From Betaproteobacteria bacterium (GTDB lineage: Bacteria; Pseudomonadota; Gammaproteobacteria; Burkholderiales; Rhodocyclaceae): a stretch of DNA of 6,811 nucleotides. The notes below the pieces were generated by a model. It ran no database searches and was not told where the DNA came from. It saw only the letters and a program-made list of their open reading frames with translations. Positions 6,578-6,811 of this stretch are shown piece by piece (within the stretch, counting starts at the first letter, position 1; the number at the start of each line of letters is the position of its first letter). The position numbers were made by a program, and so were the translations under genes. The DNA lies in assembly GCA_025997045.1 (NCBI GenBank), contig BNUB01000102.1, positions 1-6,811 of the forward strand, given 5' to 3'.

Positions 6578-6811
6578 ATGTCGGGCCATCCCCAACTTTC
6601 CAACGAACAACTGGAACTGCCTCTGCTGCCCTTGCGTGACGTGGTGGTGTTCCCGCACATGGTGATCCCGCTTTTCGTCGGTCGCCCCAAGTCGATCAAG
6701 GCGCTGGAAGCGGCGATGGATGTCGGCAAGAGCATCCTGCTGGTGGCGCAGAAATCGGCGTCCAAGGACGAGCCGACGACGGATGATCTCTACGATGTAG
6801 GCTGTATCGCC
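6578..6811 (+). CDS. lon: ATP-dependent protease La, N-terminal part (cut by window end)
   Basis: Lon is a homo-oligomeric AAA+ serine protease that degrades misfolded and selected regulatory proteins in the cytoplasm. Only the first 78 residues are visible, all within the N-terminal substrate-recognition domain. The family signature [18 protein letters not shown] (14-31) is followed by [16 protein letters not shown] (32-47) and LLVAQK (54-59), closely resembling E. coli Lon. The ATPase and protease domains lie beyond the window. The ATG at 6578 is supported by AAGGA at 6567-6571, 6 bases upstream. It stands 128 bases after clpX and behind a terminator-like hairpin and candidate heat-shock promoter, so it is probably its own transcription unit. 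Confidence 0.96.
   Translation, partial: MSGHPQLSNEQLELPLLPLRDVVVFPHMVIPLFVGRPKSIKALEAAMDVGKSILLVAQKSASKDEPTTDDLYDVGCIA

Noticed and set aside
1..6811. A novel defence, mobile or RNA-based system
   Set aside because: Nearly all bases are accounted for by conserved housekeeping genes; no tRNA fold, repeat-spacer array, insertion sequence ends, or CIRCE element was seen on reading both strands.

Overview
This window is an ordinary, well-conserved piece of a GC-rich proteobacterial chromosome. The sequences of trigger factor, ClpP, ClpX and Lon, together with the tig-clpP-clpX-lon order, point to the Betaproteobacteria or a close gammaproteobacterial relative. This is judged from remembered protein families, not from a search. 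I see no mobile element, CRISPR array, rRNA or tRNA. No gap between genes is longer than about 170 bases.

Left edge to about 2985: the last 21 codons of an unidentified plus-strand protein end at 67 and converge on a minus-strand cluster. In transcription order (right to left) the cluster is nnr (bifunctional NAD(P)HX epimerase/dehydratase), a small MaoC-family hot-dog dehydratase whose start overlaps the end of nnr, and nadC (quinolinate phosphoribosyltransferase). Two of the three genes serve NAD: nadC makes its nicotinate mononucleotide precursor and nnr repairs its damaged hydrated forms. The MaoC protein's substrate is unknown.

2985 to 3151: this is the divergent control region between nnr and tig. 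It holds a palindromic -10 element (TATCAT on plus, TATGAT on minus) with an extended -10 TG on the plus side, followed by a short inverted repeat.

3152 to the right edge: this is the protein quality-control locus. tig (ribosome-bound chaperone and prolyl isomerase) is followed after 46 bases by clpP (serine protease), after 15 bases by clpX (AAA+ unfoldase), and after 128 bases by lon (AAA+ protease), which is cut by the window end. Trigger factor handles nascent chains, and ClpXP and Lon degrade proteins that fail or are tagged. The clpX-lon gap is the most structured noncoding stretch. It contains a degenerate tandem repeat of 11-12 bases, then a good match to a sigma-32 heat-shock promoter, whose -10 box lies inside a terminator-like hairpin.

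No undescribed system was found. The observations worth checking are regulatory: the repeat/promoter/terminator arrangement before lon, the symmetric -10 between nnr and tig, and the MaoC protein embedded in an NAD gene cluster.
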